Assembly: GCA_030695805.1 (NCBI GenBank)
Contig: JAUYPG010000091.1
Span: 1 to 11,511, forward strand
Reading direction: 5' to 3'
DNA length: 11,511 bases
From: Nanobdellota archaeon
Lineage (GTDB): Bacteria; Patescibacteriota; Minisyncoccia; UBA6257; GWB1-50-10
Under the pieces are notes generated by a model. That model saw only the letters and a program-made list of their open reading frames with translations. It did no database searches and was not told the origin of the DNA. The stretch's first letter is position 1; the number at the start of each line of letters is the position of its first letter. The translations under genes and the position numbers were made by a program. Positions 1-6,346 of the stretch are shown here, piece by piece.

Positions 1-828
1 TTCCGCGAGGTCGCGTTTGAATTCGGCGTAGCCCTTGCCTTGGTATTTTTTGACGATTTTTTCGGGTGACGCTTCAATAAACTCAGCGAATATTTTTACT
101 AAATTTGACATCCCAATTCTTTGTGTGTCGTTTTCGTAGTATTCTACGGACACATGAGAGTCCGTGGTGGCGCGTTGGATTTTTTCTCTTATTGTCTCGG
201 GCGAGTCGTTTAAAAAGAGGCATCCCTTGGGCGATGATTTGGACATTTTTGCGCCCGGCATATTTAAGTCCATAATACGCGGCGTTTTTGTGTGGACGAC
301 TTTCGGTTCGGGAAACGTGTTTCCGAATTTATTATTGAACGAACGGGCAAGAGTTCGGGTGAGTTCAACGTGCTGATCCTGGTCATCTCCTACGGGAACG
401 ACCGCAGTTTTGTATATCAAGATGTCCGCTGCCATAAGGACGGGGTAGTCAAAGAGGCCCGCGGTTGTGGGAATTCCCCGCGAGGTTTTGTCTTTGTACT
501 GGGTCATCCGTTCCAGTTCGCCCATGGGAGTTATAGTATTCAATATCCAGGCGAGGTTCGCGTGCGCCGGGGCCTGGGACTGGAGGAAGAGCGTGGATTT
601 TTTCGGATCAAGGCCGGCGGCGAGGTAGGAGATCATTAGTTCTCGCGTATTTTCTTCCAATTCTTTTTTTGATTTGAATTCGGTGAGGGCGTGGAGGTCG
701 GCAATGAAAAAGAAGCACTCGTATTTTTCGGAGTTCTGGAGGTCAACGAAATTTTTCAGGGCTCCGAGATAGTTTCCGATATGGAGGGAGCCGGAGGGCT
801 GGATACCTGAAACCAAGATTGGTTTCAT
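1..828 (-). CDS. trpS: Tryptophanyl-tRNA synthetase, C-terminal end outside window
   Basis: Class I aminoacyl-tRNA synthetase that charges tRNA-Trp in the cytoplasm. Read on the minus strand from the ATG at 828, the frame is open to the window edge, giving 276 residues of a family usually about 330-340 long, so roughly the last 60 are missing here. The first residues, MKPILVSGIQPSG, are typical of TrpS. The HIGH signature appears as HIGN at residues 16-19 and the KMSKS loop is intact at residues 194-198. Other family blocks are GDDQDQHVELTR and MPGAKMSKS. There is no Shine-Dalgarno. The start is fixed by homology and by a -10-like hexamer six bases upstream. It lies 74 bases downstream of rnj, separated by a long hairpin. 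The identification is secure. Confidence 0.96.
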   Translation of the reverse strand, partial: MKPILVSGIQPSGSLHIGNYLGALKNFVDLQNSEKYECFFFIADLHALTEFKSKKELEENTRELMISYLAAGLDPKKSTLFLQSQAPAHANLAWILNTITPMGELERMTQYKDKTSRGIPTTAGLFDYPVLMAADILIYKTAVVPVGDDQDQHVELTRTLARSFNNKFGNTFPEPKVVHTKTPRIMDLNMPGAKMSKSSPKGCLFLNDSPETIREKIQRATTDSHVSVEYYENDTQRIGMSNLVKIFAEFIEASPEKIVKKYQGKGYAEFKRDLAE

Positions 829-834
829 ACGATG

Positions 835-840
835 ATTATG
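835..840 (-). promoter_or_regulatory. Putative -10 element for a leaderless trpS mRNA
   Basis: The minus strand reads CATAAT, five of six matches to TATAAT, followed by exactly six bases and then the trpS ATG. A transcript from this element would begin at or next to the start codon. No clear -35 is visible because the upstream bases belong to the hairpin at 841-899. This is an inference from position and sequence. Confidence 0.4.
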
Positions 841-899
841 ACTATGGCCATGACAGACGGAACGATGAATTGTGTCATCGTTATTGTCATGGTCATAGT
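841..899. repeat. Long imperfect palindrome/hairpin between rnj and trpS
   Basis: The outer arms are 841-855 (ACTATGGCCATGACA) and 885-899, fifteen pairs with a single mismatch. The inner arms are 861-868 and 875-882, eight pairs (AACGATGA with TCATCGTT), around a six-base loop. It fills almost all of the 74-base spacer. There is no T-tract on either strand, so it is not a standard intrinsic terminator. It may be a processing or stability stem, or a palindromic repeat. Confidence 0.8.
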
Positions 900-902
900 T
901 TG

Positions 903-2672
903 TTATATTTCAATGATTACTGGCAGGACCATCGGCCTGCGGTTGGTCTTATTATACAGAAACTCCGCGACCTGGTCTTTTATGAGGCTTTTTATGTAGT
1001 CAACATCAACGTCCTGGTAGTGGGGGACGCGGCCGATGATCATGCGGACTCGCCGCCTGATCTCGTCCAAGAGCTCCTTGTTTTCTTTCAGGTAGATAAA
1101 GCCGCGCGAGATGATGTCCGGGTTTTTGATTACTTTTCCGGTTTTTCTATTTATGGAGGCGATGACCACTATCATCCCTTCTTCCGCGAGGGTCCGGCGG
1201 TCGCGGAGCACGACCTCCCCGATATCCCCGACGCCGAGGCCATCCACGAAGACGGAGGACGCGGGCACTCGCTCGCCCGTAATTTTCGCTTCGGTTTTGG
1301 TAAATTCGATGATGTCGCCATTATCCACGAGGATGGCATTTTCTTTTTTCACTCCGGACTGGATCGCGAGGCCGATGTTTGTCGCCCGCATGAAGTAGTA
1401 GCCGTGAATCGGAATGAAGAATTTTGGATTTATAATTTTCACCACTTCTTTTATTTCTTCTTGCGGCGCGTGTCCGGAAGAATGGATGTCCATGGTTTCC
1501 GAGGTATGGATTATCGCGCCCTGGCGCGACAGGTTGTCTTTCAGGGTCTGGACGCTTCGTTCATTTCCGGGAATGACTGAGGAGGAGAAGATGAAGGTGT
1601 CGCCCGGTTTTGTACGGACGTGGCGGTGCTCCCCATTTCCGATGCGCATGAGGGAGGCATCCGGCTCGCCCTGCGCTCCGGTGCAGAGGATGACGATTTT
1701 TTTGTCGTCGTATTTTTCTATGTCCTCGAGGTTTATCATGACGCCTTTTCCGATTTTCATGTACCCCAGATTTTGCGCGATCTGGACATTCGTTTTCATG
1801 GAGAAGCCGGAGGTGGCTACTACCTTGCCCATTTTTTCCGCGACTTTGATAATCTCGTAGAGGCGGTCAAGGAGCGAGGCAAAGGTCCCCACAACGATTC
1901 GCCCAGGCGCCTCCTTGAAAATTGTTTCGATGTTTTCTACGACGGTCTCCTCCGGTATGGAGTATCCGGGCTTGGTCGCTCCGGTCGAGTCCTGGAGCAT
2001 GGCGAGGATATTTTTCTTTCCGATTTCTTTGAAGGTATCGAGGGTTTTCGATTTGCCGTTTTTCGTCCGATCGAGTTTGTATTCTCCCGGGTGTAGGATG
2101 TTTCCCACCGGCGTTCCAATGACGAGTCCGACGGTATCCGGGATGTTGTGCTGGACGTCGAAGAACTCCGCGGAAAAGTATTCTCCGATTGTTAGGATTT
2201 CTCCCGACTTCACGATCTTGAAATTCAGGCGCGGGGCGTGGAGAAACTCATCATGCCGTCTCTTCATGATTTCTTTCGTGAGCTCGGTCGTGTAGATCAA
2301 GGGATTTCCGAGGCGTTCCATAAGATAGGGAGCGGCTCCGATATGGTCCAGGTGGGCGTGGGTTATCACAATCCCTTTGATGCTTTCTTTTTTCTTTTCG
2401 AGGTAGGAGATGTCCGGGATGATGTAGTCAATGCCCGGCGTCTCTTCTTCCGGAAACTGGAGACCGAGGTCAATAATGATGATTTCGTCTTTATACTCCA
2501 GAAACATCATGTTTCGGCCTATTTCTTCGAGGCCTCCCAGGGCCGCGAAACGGAGCGCATTTTCATCCCGCTTTTCTTCGCTTTTTGGTTCGCGTGCTCC
2601 GCGATAGACGCCGACGTTTTTTCGTTTCGCGGGCCTTCTCATCGCGGATTTTTTTCTTTCCATAGTTTTCAT
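903..2672 (-). CDS. rnj: Ribonuclease J (metallo-beta-lactamase/beta-CASP RNase)
   Basis: RNase J combines 5'-to-3' exonuclease and endonuclease activity in mRNA decay and rRNA maturation. The protein has 589 residues; Bacillus RNase J1 has 555. The core opens with GGLEEIGRNM near residue 46. The zinc-binding motif HAHLDH is at residues 105-110. Later blocks are DSTGATKPGYS, the beta-CASP segment SSSVIPGNE, SGHAPQEEIK and the IPIHGYY motif. The C-terminal domain is complete. The first ~40 residues are a lysine/arginine-rich extension before the beta-lactamase fold. This is longer than usual and may be an RNA-binding tail. The start at 2672 is the first ATG; a second ATG at codon 4 is possible. 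No Shine-Dalgarno is visible. The gene lies between tRNA-Leu and trpS on the same strand. Confidence 0.96.
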   Translation of the reverse strand: MKTMERKKSAMRRPAKRKNVGVYRGAREPKSEEKRDENALRFAALGGLEEIGRNMMFLEYKDEIIIIDLGLQFPEEETPGIDYIIPDISYLEKKKESIKGIVITHAHLDHIGAAPYLMERLGNPLIYTTELTKEIMKRRHDEFLHAPRLNFKIVKSGEILTIGEYFSAEFFDVQHNIPDTVGLVIGTPVGNILHPGEYKLDRTKNGKSKTLDTFKEIGKKNILAMLQDSTGATKPGYSIPEETVVENIETIFKEAPGRIVVGTFASLLDRLYEIIKVAEKMGKVVATSGFSMKTNVQIAQNLGYMKIGKGVMINLEDIEKYDDKKIVILCTGAQGEPDASLMRIGNGEHRHVRTKPGDTFIFSSSVIPGNERSVQTLKDNLSRQGAIIHTSETMDIHSSGHAPQEEIKEVVKIINPKFFIPIHGYYFMRATNIGLAIQSGVKKENAILVDNGDIIEFTKTEAKITGERVPASSVFVDGLGVGDIGEVVLRDRRTLAEEGMIVVIASINRKTGKVIKNPDIISRGFIYLKENKELLDEIRRRVRMIIGRVPHYQDVDVDYIKSLIKDQVAEFLYNKTNRRPMVLPVIIEI

Positions 2673-2679
2673 ACATACC

Positions 2680-2713
2680 GATCCGAAACTACAAATGATC
2701 CGAATCTACAAAT
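2680..2713. repeat. 17-bp tandem repeat upstream of rnj
   Basis: Two adjacent 17-base units, 2680-2696 (GATCCGAAACTACAAAT) and 2697-2713, differ at one base. A partial inverted copy, TTTTGTAGTTT, follows at 2733-2743 and could pair with the unit. The repeat ends seven bases from the rnj start codon, so it forms the 5' leader or promoter region of rnj. Confidence 0.85.
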
Positions 2714-2783
2714 AATAATGAAGATTCAAAGGTTTTGTAGTTTAAGAGTTTTTGACCTTTATTTTAATTTTTTAATTTTATTG

Positions 2784-2867
2784 TGCCGCGGGGGAGACTC
2801 GAACTCCCACGACCCGGAGGCCACTAGTCCCTGAAACTAGCGCGTCTACCAGTTCCGCCACCGCGGC
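2784..2867 (-). tRNA. tRNA-Leu (anticodon CAG)
   Basis: An 84-base class II tRNA with a complete cloverleaf. The acceptor GCCGCGG pairs with CCGCGGC. The D-arm contains AACTGGTAGA. The anticodon stem is CTAGT/ACTAG around loop TTCAGGG, with anticodon CAG at 2831-2833 on the complementary strand. A long variable arm follows, as expected for leucine. The T-arm is GGGAG-TTCGAGT-CTCCC. The discriminator base is A and the CCA end is not encoded. It reads CUG codons. Confidence 0.97.
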
Positions 2868-2907
2868 AATTTATGGCGCCGTACTCGTCGCCTCTTCTTT
2901 ATCTTTT

Positions 2908-3005
2908 ACCCCGCACCACTTTTGCTAGCGACATTATCAGTTTATAAATGACAATGCGCCTCCTTGATTTTTATTTCGATGTCTTTGGCAAAAGTGGTGC
3001 GGGGT
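2908..3005. repeat. 18-bp perfect inverted repeat, one arm inside a coding region
   Basis: The arms ACCCCGCACCACTTTTGC (2908-2925) and its exact reverse complement (2988-3005) are separated by 62 bases. The right arm lies in the last codons of the solute-binding protein gene and encodes part of its tail; the left arm is in the spacer before tRNA-Leu. In the transcript it would form a strong 3' stem. No T-tract follows, so it is not a classical terminator. Confidence 0.9.
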
Positions 3006-4605
3006 TTACCACGCGGGCTTGTTTGACGTACCACTTCGCGACGTTTTCAAATCGTTCGGACGGAGATGAGATGTAGGGATTTTGTGGCGCCACTTCCCGC
3101 AGTTTTTTGATGTGGACGTGAACGTAAGGAAGGGTGTAGAGGAAGATCGCGGGAATGTCGTTTCGGATCACGGCGTCCAATTCTTCGCCGAGAGCCCCGC
3201 GTTCTTCGGGGTCTTCGGTCTTTCTTATCCGCTCCATGAGCGCGTCCGCCCTCGTGTTTTTGTAGAGTGAAAGATTTAATCCCGGATAATACCGTTCCGA
3301 AGAGTGCCAGAATGGAAATATGTCTTCCGGCGTTTCCGCGATCGTGCCGAAAAGGAGCATTTCATAATTTCCCGGTTTTATGACGTTTTCCAGAATGTCT
3401 TCAGAAGGGAGGACAATGAGATTTACCGAGTCCACTCCCGCGCTTTCCCAGGACTCTTTTACGATACGCGCCGTGCGTTTCAGGAATTCGACATCAGGGA
3501 CCATTAGATTCAAAACAAGCTCTCCCTCGGCTTTTTTTCTTTGCGCTAAGTGGCTCGCGATCTCTTCTTTCGAGAGTTTATTCTGCAACGCGTTTTCGGG
3601 CAGGCCCACCATCGGCCCTTCAAGCGGGGACCCAATCTCTTCACCGAAAAGCGCGCGCGTCATTTCTTTTTTATCCAAGGCGTCCCGAAGCGCCTGCCTT
3701 GTGGTTTTGTTTTTTAGGAGCGGATTTATATTTTCATTCATAAATATCCCATATACCCTGGAAAAGGGGAGGATGTCCGTTTTTATATTCGAGCCCTCTT
3801 TTTCGATGCCGAGCAGGGGATTCCCGCTCCCTATTGCGTCAATCTGTCTTTTTTTGAGGGCCTGGACGCGGCTCTCCTCGTTTTCAAAGAATACGAAGAT
3901 GATTTCATCTATAAAGGCGGGTTCCAGGGGGTAGAGGGCATTTCGAATCAGGCGTATTTCTTTTATAAATCCGTCTTTTCGTTTTACGAGATTTTTCAGT
4001 TTGTACGGCCCGCTGCCTACCGGGGCTAGATTGTAGTCCGACAGTTTGAGGTTCGCCGAGGGAATTTTTCCGAATACATGTTCGGGGATAATAGGGAGCG
4101 TTCGAATCATTTCCGGGAAGAAGGCGTACGGATTTTGGAGCGTCAGGCGTACCTGAAGTTCACTTACGCGTTCCACCACAATCCCCGCCCATTTTTTGAA
4201 GAGAGGGGACTTTGCCTCCGGGTCCTGGATCCGGCGTATCGTGAACACAATATCATCCGAGGTGAGGGGCCTGTCGTTTGACCATGTTACGCCCTCCCGA
4301 ATTTTTATTGTATGAACCTTGCTATCTCCCGTGGTTTCATGGCTTGTGAGAATATCCCCCACTTTTCCATACACGAGGGCGCTTATATCGAGGTCCACGG
4401 GATTTCCCGAAATTACTGGATTTATGGCCACGGGTTGGCCAACCTCTCCTTCCCGAAGTATGCCGCCCGCGACCGGAATAAAGACGCTGTTTTTATTCAT
4501 CGCGATTGCGGCGGCCGCGACGCTACTCGCCACACAGAAGGCCGTGGCTATGAGGAAGACCCTTTGTTCTTTTTTTGTGAGCGCGATCCAGATTTGTTTA
4601 ATCAC
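2971..4605 (-). CDS. Peptide/nickel-type ABC transporter solute-binding protein (SBP_bac_5 family), membrane-anchored
   Basis: A 544-residue extracellular solute-binding protein of the DppA/OppA type, which would capture peptides for an ABC importer. Residues 1-15 are polar and positively charged and 16-36 form one hydrophobic segment. There is no good lipobox around Cys24, so a membrane anchor is more likely than a lipoprotein. Family features follow: the IREGVTWSNDRPLTSDDIVFT block and PVGSGPYKL near residue 195. No permease or ATPase gene is adjacent, so its partner is unknown. The start is GTG at 4605, chosen because GGTGAGG sits five bases upstream and the hydrophobic anchor follows directly. 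The last ten or so residues (VVNPAPLLPKTSK) are encoded partly by an inverted-repeat arm and may be a late addition. The substrate cannot be told from sequence. Confidence 0.9.
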   Translation of the reverse strand: MIKQIWIALTKKEQRVFLIATAFCVASSVAAAAIAMNKNSVFIPVAGGILREGEVGQPVAINPVISGNPVDLDISALVYGKVGDILTSHETTGDSKVHTIKIREGVTWSNDRPLTSDDIVFTIRRIQDPEAKSPLFKKWAGIVVERVSELQVRLTLQNPYAFFPEMIRTLPIIPEHVFGKIPSANLKLSDYNLAPVGSGPYKLKNLVKRKDGFIKEIRLIRNALYPLEPAFIDEIIFVFFENEESRVQALKKRQIDAIGSGNPLLGIEKEGSNIKTDILPFSRVYGIFMNENINPLLKNKTTRQALRDALDKKEMTRALFGEEIGSPLEGPMVGLPENALQNKLSKEEIASHLAQRKKAEGELVLNLMVPDVEFLKRTARIVKESWESAGVDSVNLIVLPSEDILENVIKPGNYEMLLFGTIAETPEDIFPFWHSSERYYPGLNLSLYKNTRADALMERIRKTEDPEERGALGEELDAVIRNDIPAIFLYTLPYVHVHIKKLREVAPQNPYISSPSERFENVAKWYVKQARVVNPAPLLPKTSK

Positions 4606-4610
4606 GAGAA

Positions 4611-4617
4611 CCTCACC
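4611..4617 (-). promoter_or_regulatory. Shine-Dalgarno of the solute-binding protein gene
   Basis: The minus strand reads GGTGAGG, then TTCTC, then the GTG start. It supports the GTG at 4605 as start. It is one of only two clear ribosome binding sites in the window, and it overlaps the base of the hairpin at 4612-4694, which could mask it. Confidence 0.65.
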
Positions 4618-4694
4618 GAATAACGAATCAGTTACGAATAAACGAATATACTGATTTGGATTCGTATATTCGTATCAATTCGTTATTCGGCGAG
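4612..4694. repeat. Large hairpin repeat between secG and the solute-binding protein gene
   Basis: Outer arms 4616-4628 (CCGAATAACGAAT) and 4678-4690 pair perfectly over 13 bases, flanked by a further CTC/GAG pairing. Inner arms 4634-4647 and 4660-4673 pair over seven plus six bases with one mismatch. The loop is about 12 bases. It begins directly after the secG stop codon and reaches into the ribosome binding site of the next gene. Its left half is nearly repeated at 4907-4940. Confidence 0.85.
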
Positions 4695-4901
4695 CTAGAT
4701 AATGAGGTTTACTACAGCGAGTACGAAAAACGCGACGGCAGTTACAATCGTTGCCTGATACATTCTTTTTTCGAGTCCCCGGCGGGTTTCAAATGGAGCT
4801 CCGCCTCCTCCGAACGCGCCGGAGAGTCCGCCTGATCTTTCCTGGATTAATACGAGCACGATGAGAATGATTGAAACAATGACTTGAAGGGCTGTTACCA
4901 T
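4695..4901 (-). CDS. secG: Preprotein translocase subunit SecG
   Basis: A 68-residue inner-membrane protein, the small stimulatory subunit of the SecYEG channel. Two hydrophobic segments at residues 3-19 and 49-67 are joined by the family loop QERSGGLSGAFGGGG, followed by F-x-TRRGLEK. Length and topology match the family. The ATG at 4901 leaves a complete first helix; no Shine-Dalgarno is present. It is flanked on both sides by copies of the same CGAATAACGAAT-type repeat. In many bacteria secG lies near glycolytic genes and tRNA-Leu, and here a gpmI-like gene and tRNA-Leu are both close by, which supports the call. Confidence 0.95.
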   Translation of the reverse strand: MVTALQVIVSIILIVLVLIQERSGGLSGAFGGGGAPFETRRGLEKRMYQATIVTAVAFFVLAVVNLII

Positions 4902-4906
4902 ATCAG

Positions 4907-4940
4907 CGAATAACGAATTTATACGAATAAACGAATATAT
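4907..4940. repeat. Second copy of the CGAATAACGAAT-type repeat, upstream of secG
   Basis: CGAATAACGAAT at 4907-4918 followed by TACGAATAAACGAATATA repeats the left half of the hairpin at 4617-4650 with only a few changes in the short linker. The two copies are in direct orientation on either side of secG. This copy forms the secG upstream region. Confidence 0.85.
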
Positions 4941-4951
4941 ACGAACAGAAT

Positions 4952-5320
4952 TTATTCTTTTTTGTAGGAGATTTTCGCACTTACCATGAGCATCATATTC
5001 GCGGCGCTTATGATGAGCGTCGAGAGGAGGAGCGTTTTGTATCCTTCTATTGTAAGGGGATTTTGGAATATGTCAAGAATACGGAGAATCGCCGCATTTA
5101 TCACAATCGAGAGAAGGCCGAGGGTAAGGAGGATGAAGGGGGAGAGGACGAGTCGCACGATCGGGCGTAGAAATGTGTTTATGGCGGTGAGGGCAAGAGC
5201 CGCGATCATGAGGTCCTTGAAGTTTCCGGCAAAAGAGAAGCCCTTAATAAAATAATCCGCGGCGAGGATCGCGAGCGCGTTTGCCGCGAGGTGGAGAATT
5301 ATGTGAGATACTAGTTTCAT
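4952..5320 (-). CDS. YvlD/COG1950-type membrane protein (annotated elsewhere as phage holin family 4_2)
   Basis: A 122-residue integral membrane protein with about four hydrophobic segments, near residues 5-24, 35-50, 57-81 and 97-116. The block NTFLRPIVRLVLSPFILLTL is the signature of the YvlD-like family, often labelled phage holin; its function is not established. The name does not imply a prophage, and no other phage gene is visible here. The start at 5320 is chosen because MKLVSH begins the first helix and a -10-like hexamer lies six bases upstream. A longer frame, starting at 5368, would translate the hairpin repeat and is unlikely. The gene lies between the phosphoglycerate-mutase-like gene and secG on the same strand. 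Confidence 0.85.
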   Translation of the reverse strand: MKLVSHIILHLAANALAILAADYFIKGFSFAGNFKDLMIAALALTAINTFLRPIVRLVLSPFILLTLGLLSIVINAAILRILDIFQNPLTIEGYKTLLLSTLIISAANMMLMVSAKISYKKE

Positions 5321-5326
5321 ATGTTT

Positions 5327-5332
5327 ATTGTA
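5327..5332 (-). promoter_or_regulatory. Putative -10 element for a leaderless YvlD-like mRNA
   Basis: The minus strand reads TACAAT (five of six matches to TATAAT), then exactly six bases, then ATG. No Shine-Dalgarno and no convincing -35 are seen. The placement predicts a transcript starting at the start codon. Confidence 0.45.
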
Positions 5333-5421
5333 CCAATACGAATGACACGAATGTAACACGAACAACACGAACTTTGTTGCTGTGATGTTTTCGCGTTGTT
5401 CGCATGTGTTCGTGTATTGGT
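5332..5421. repeat. ACACGAA-type repeat hairpin downstream of the gpmI-like gene
   Basis: ACCAATA (5332-5338) pairs with TATTGGT (5415-5421), and CGAACAAC (5359-5366) pairs with GTTGTTCG (5395-5402). Between them are several ACACGAA-like units at short spacing. It starts just after the stop codon of the phosphoglycerate-mutase-like gene and reaches the promoter region of the next gene. The string CGAACAACACGAAC at 5359-5372 recurs exactly inside pnp at 8432-8445. Confidence 0.75.
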
Positions 5422-5422
5422 G

Positions 5423-6301
5423 TTACGTTAGCTGTGCTAACAGCGACTCACCGGTCATTTCGGGGGGGATCGGGAGACCCATGAGCTCAAGAATTGTTGG
5501 GGCTACGTCAGAGAGGAGGCCCAGGGTCGGTGTTTCCGCGTACGGGGCGGGGTTTCTGGGGCGCGCGAGGTCCGTTCGTACCAGGGAGATGAGGACCGGA
5601 TTTCGGTCGTGCCCTTTTTTGGGACTTCCGGTTAGAGGATCGAGAATCATTTCCGCGTTGCCGTGGCTTCCAACGATGAGTATAGCATGGCCCCGGGGGA
5701 TCGCGTTTTCGTAGAGGCGCCCTAGTTCTTTGTCTATGGCGCGTATCGCTTTTTTTATTCCGTCAAAATTTGCCGTGTCCGCTATCACGTCAGCGTTCGC
5801 GTAGTTTATGATGATGAGATCGAAACCCCTTTCGTTTATTGCCGCGATCGCGCGATCCGTTATCGCTTCTGCCTGCATTTCCGGATGCGTTTCCGGGCGG
5901 GGAGTCGGCTTGCCGGGCAGGATGACGCGGAATTCTCCGCGGAATGGTTTTTCTTCCAGCCCGTTGAAATAGTATGTTATGTTCCGTTCTTTGCTGGACT
6001 CGGCGATTTTCAGGACGGTTTTCCCATGATCCTCGAGCATTTTTCCCAACGGATTCTGGATTGGCGGCTTGTCCCTTTCATTACTCGATACGGTGCGGCC
6101 CGTGCCGATCGTAAGATGTCCAAGTTCGCTTGACCCCGGCTTTTCCCATTCCGCGCCTACACTGAGGCCATGCGCTTTTAATGCTCCGAAGGGAAAGTTC
6201 GCTTTCAAATAATTCATCCACTCCGGGTTCGCGACGCGGATCGGATTCGAGTCGTCGGCGCGCCCGATGCCCCAGCCGTCGAGGATTACAAGGATGATCA
6301 T
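5423..6301 (-). CDS. Reduced phosphoglycerate-mutase (iPGM)-like phosphatase-fold protein lacking the inserted domain
   Basis: A 292-residue alkaline-phosphatase-superfamily protein related to cofactor-independent phosphoglycerate mutase (GpmI, about 510 residues). The N-terminal half matches: ILDGWG with metal ligand Asp8, and SSELGHLTIGTGR with nucleophile Ser58. The C-terminal half matches from residue ~95: KIAESSKERNITYYFNG, NYANADVIADTANF, GSHGNAE, GHDRNPV and MTGESLL. The ~230-residue inserted phosphotransferase domain, which carries most substrate-binding residues, is absent; the halves are joined by about 25 residues. By alignment to the family, the His of GHTGNF is Asp175 and the Asp of ADHGN is Ser212. 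His213 and His231 remain. Mutase activity is therefore doubtful; a phosphatase or other hydrolase is possible. It sits near secG, as true gpmI often does. No Shine-Dalgarno; the ATG at 6301 begins the first strand. Confidence 0.85.
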   Translation of the reverse strand: MIILVILDGWGIGRADDSNPIRVANPEWMNYLKANFPFGALKAHGLSVGAEWEKPGSSELGHLTIGTGRTVSSNERDKPPIQNPLGKMLEDHGKTVLKIAESSKERNITYYFNGLEEKPFRGEFRVILPGKPTPRPETHPEMQAEAITDRAIAAINERGFDLIIINYANADVIADTANFDGIKKAIRAIDKELGRLYENAIPRGHAILIVGSHGNAEMILDPLTGSPKKGHDRNPVLISLVRTDLARPRNPAPYAETPTLGLLSDVAPTILELMGLPIPPEMTGESLLAQLT

Positions 6302-6307
6302 AGAGTT

Positions 6308-6313
6308 AGTATA
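6308..6313 (-). promoter_or_regulatory. Putative -10 element for a leaderless iPGM-like mRNA
   Basis: The minus strand reads TATACT, then exactly six bases, then the ATG at 6301. There is no Shine-Dalgarno. The region upstream is a pyrimidine-rich tandem repeat on this strand and shows no good -35. Confidence 0.45.
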
Positions 6314-6318
6314 TGAAA

Positions 6319-6346
6319 GAAAGTAGAAAATAGAAAGTAGAAAATA
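6319..6346. repeat. 14-bp tandem repeat (GAAAGTAGAAAATA) x2
   Basis: Two perfect adjacent copies at 6319-6332 and 6333-6346, with degenerate continuation (GGAAAGTGGAAAGT) just after. It occupies the promoter side of the iPGM-like gene, in the spacer between that gene and the divergent small gene. Confidence 0.9.

Noticed and set aside
841..899. The rnj-trpS hairpin as an intrinsic terminator
   Set aside because: There is no T-tract following the stem on either strand.
819..1580. A 253-codon open frame on the plus strand
   Set aside because: It is antisense to rnj, has no family features, and is explained by the codon bias of the real gene.
2238..2834. A 198-codon plus-strand frame across the rnj start and part of tRNA-Leu
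   Set aside because: It overlaps RNase J and the tRNA on the opposite strand and has no recognisable domain.
2784..3005. tRNA-Leu plus nearby inverted repeat as an integration site
   Set aside because: No integrase and no duplicated tRNA 3' end are visible, and the neighbours are core genes.
4952..5320. Holin-like protein as evidence for a prophage
   Set aside because: The YvlD-like family is widespread in chromosomes and no lysis, capsid or integrase gene is nearby.
5423..6301. The short iPGM-like gene as a pseudogene or sequencing error
   Set aside because: Both halves are in one frame with conserved motifs and a clean junction at the domain boundary, which a random deletion would rarely give.
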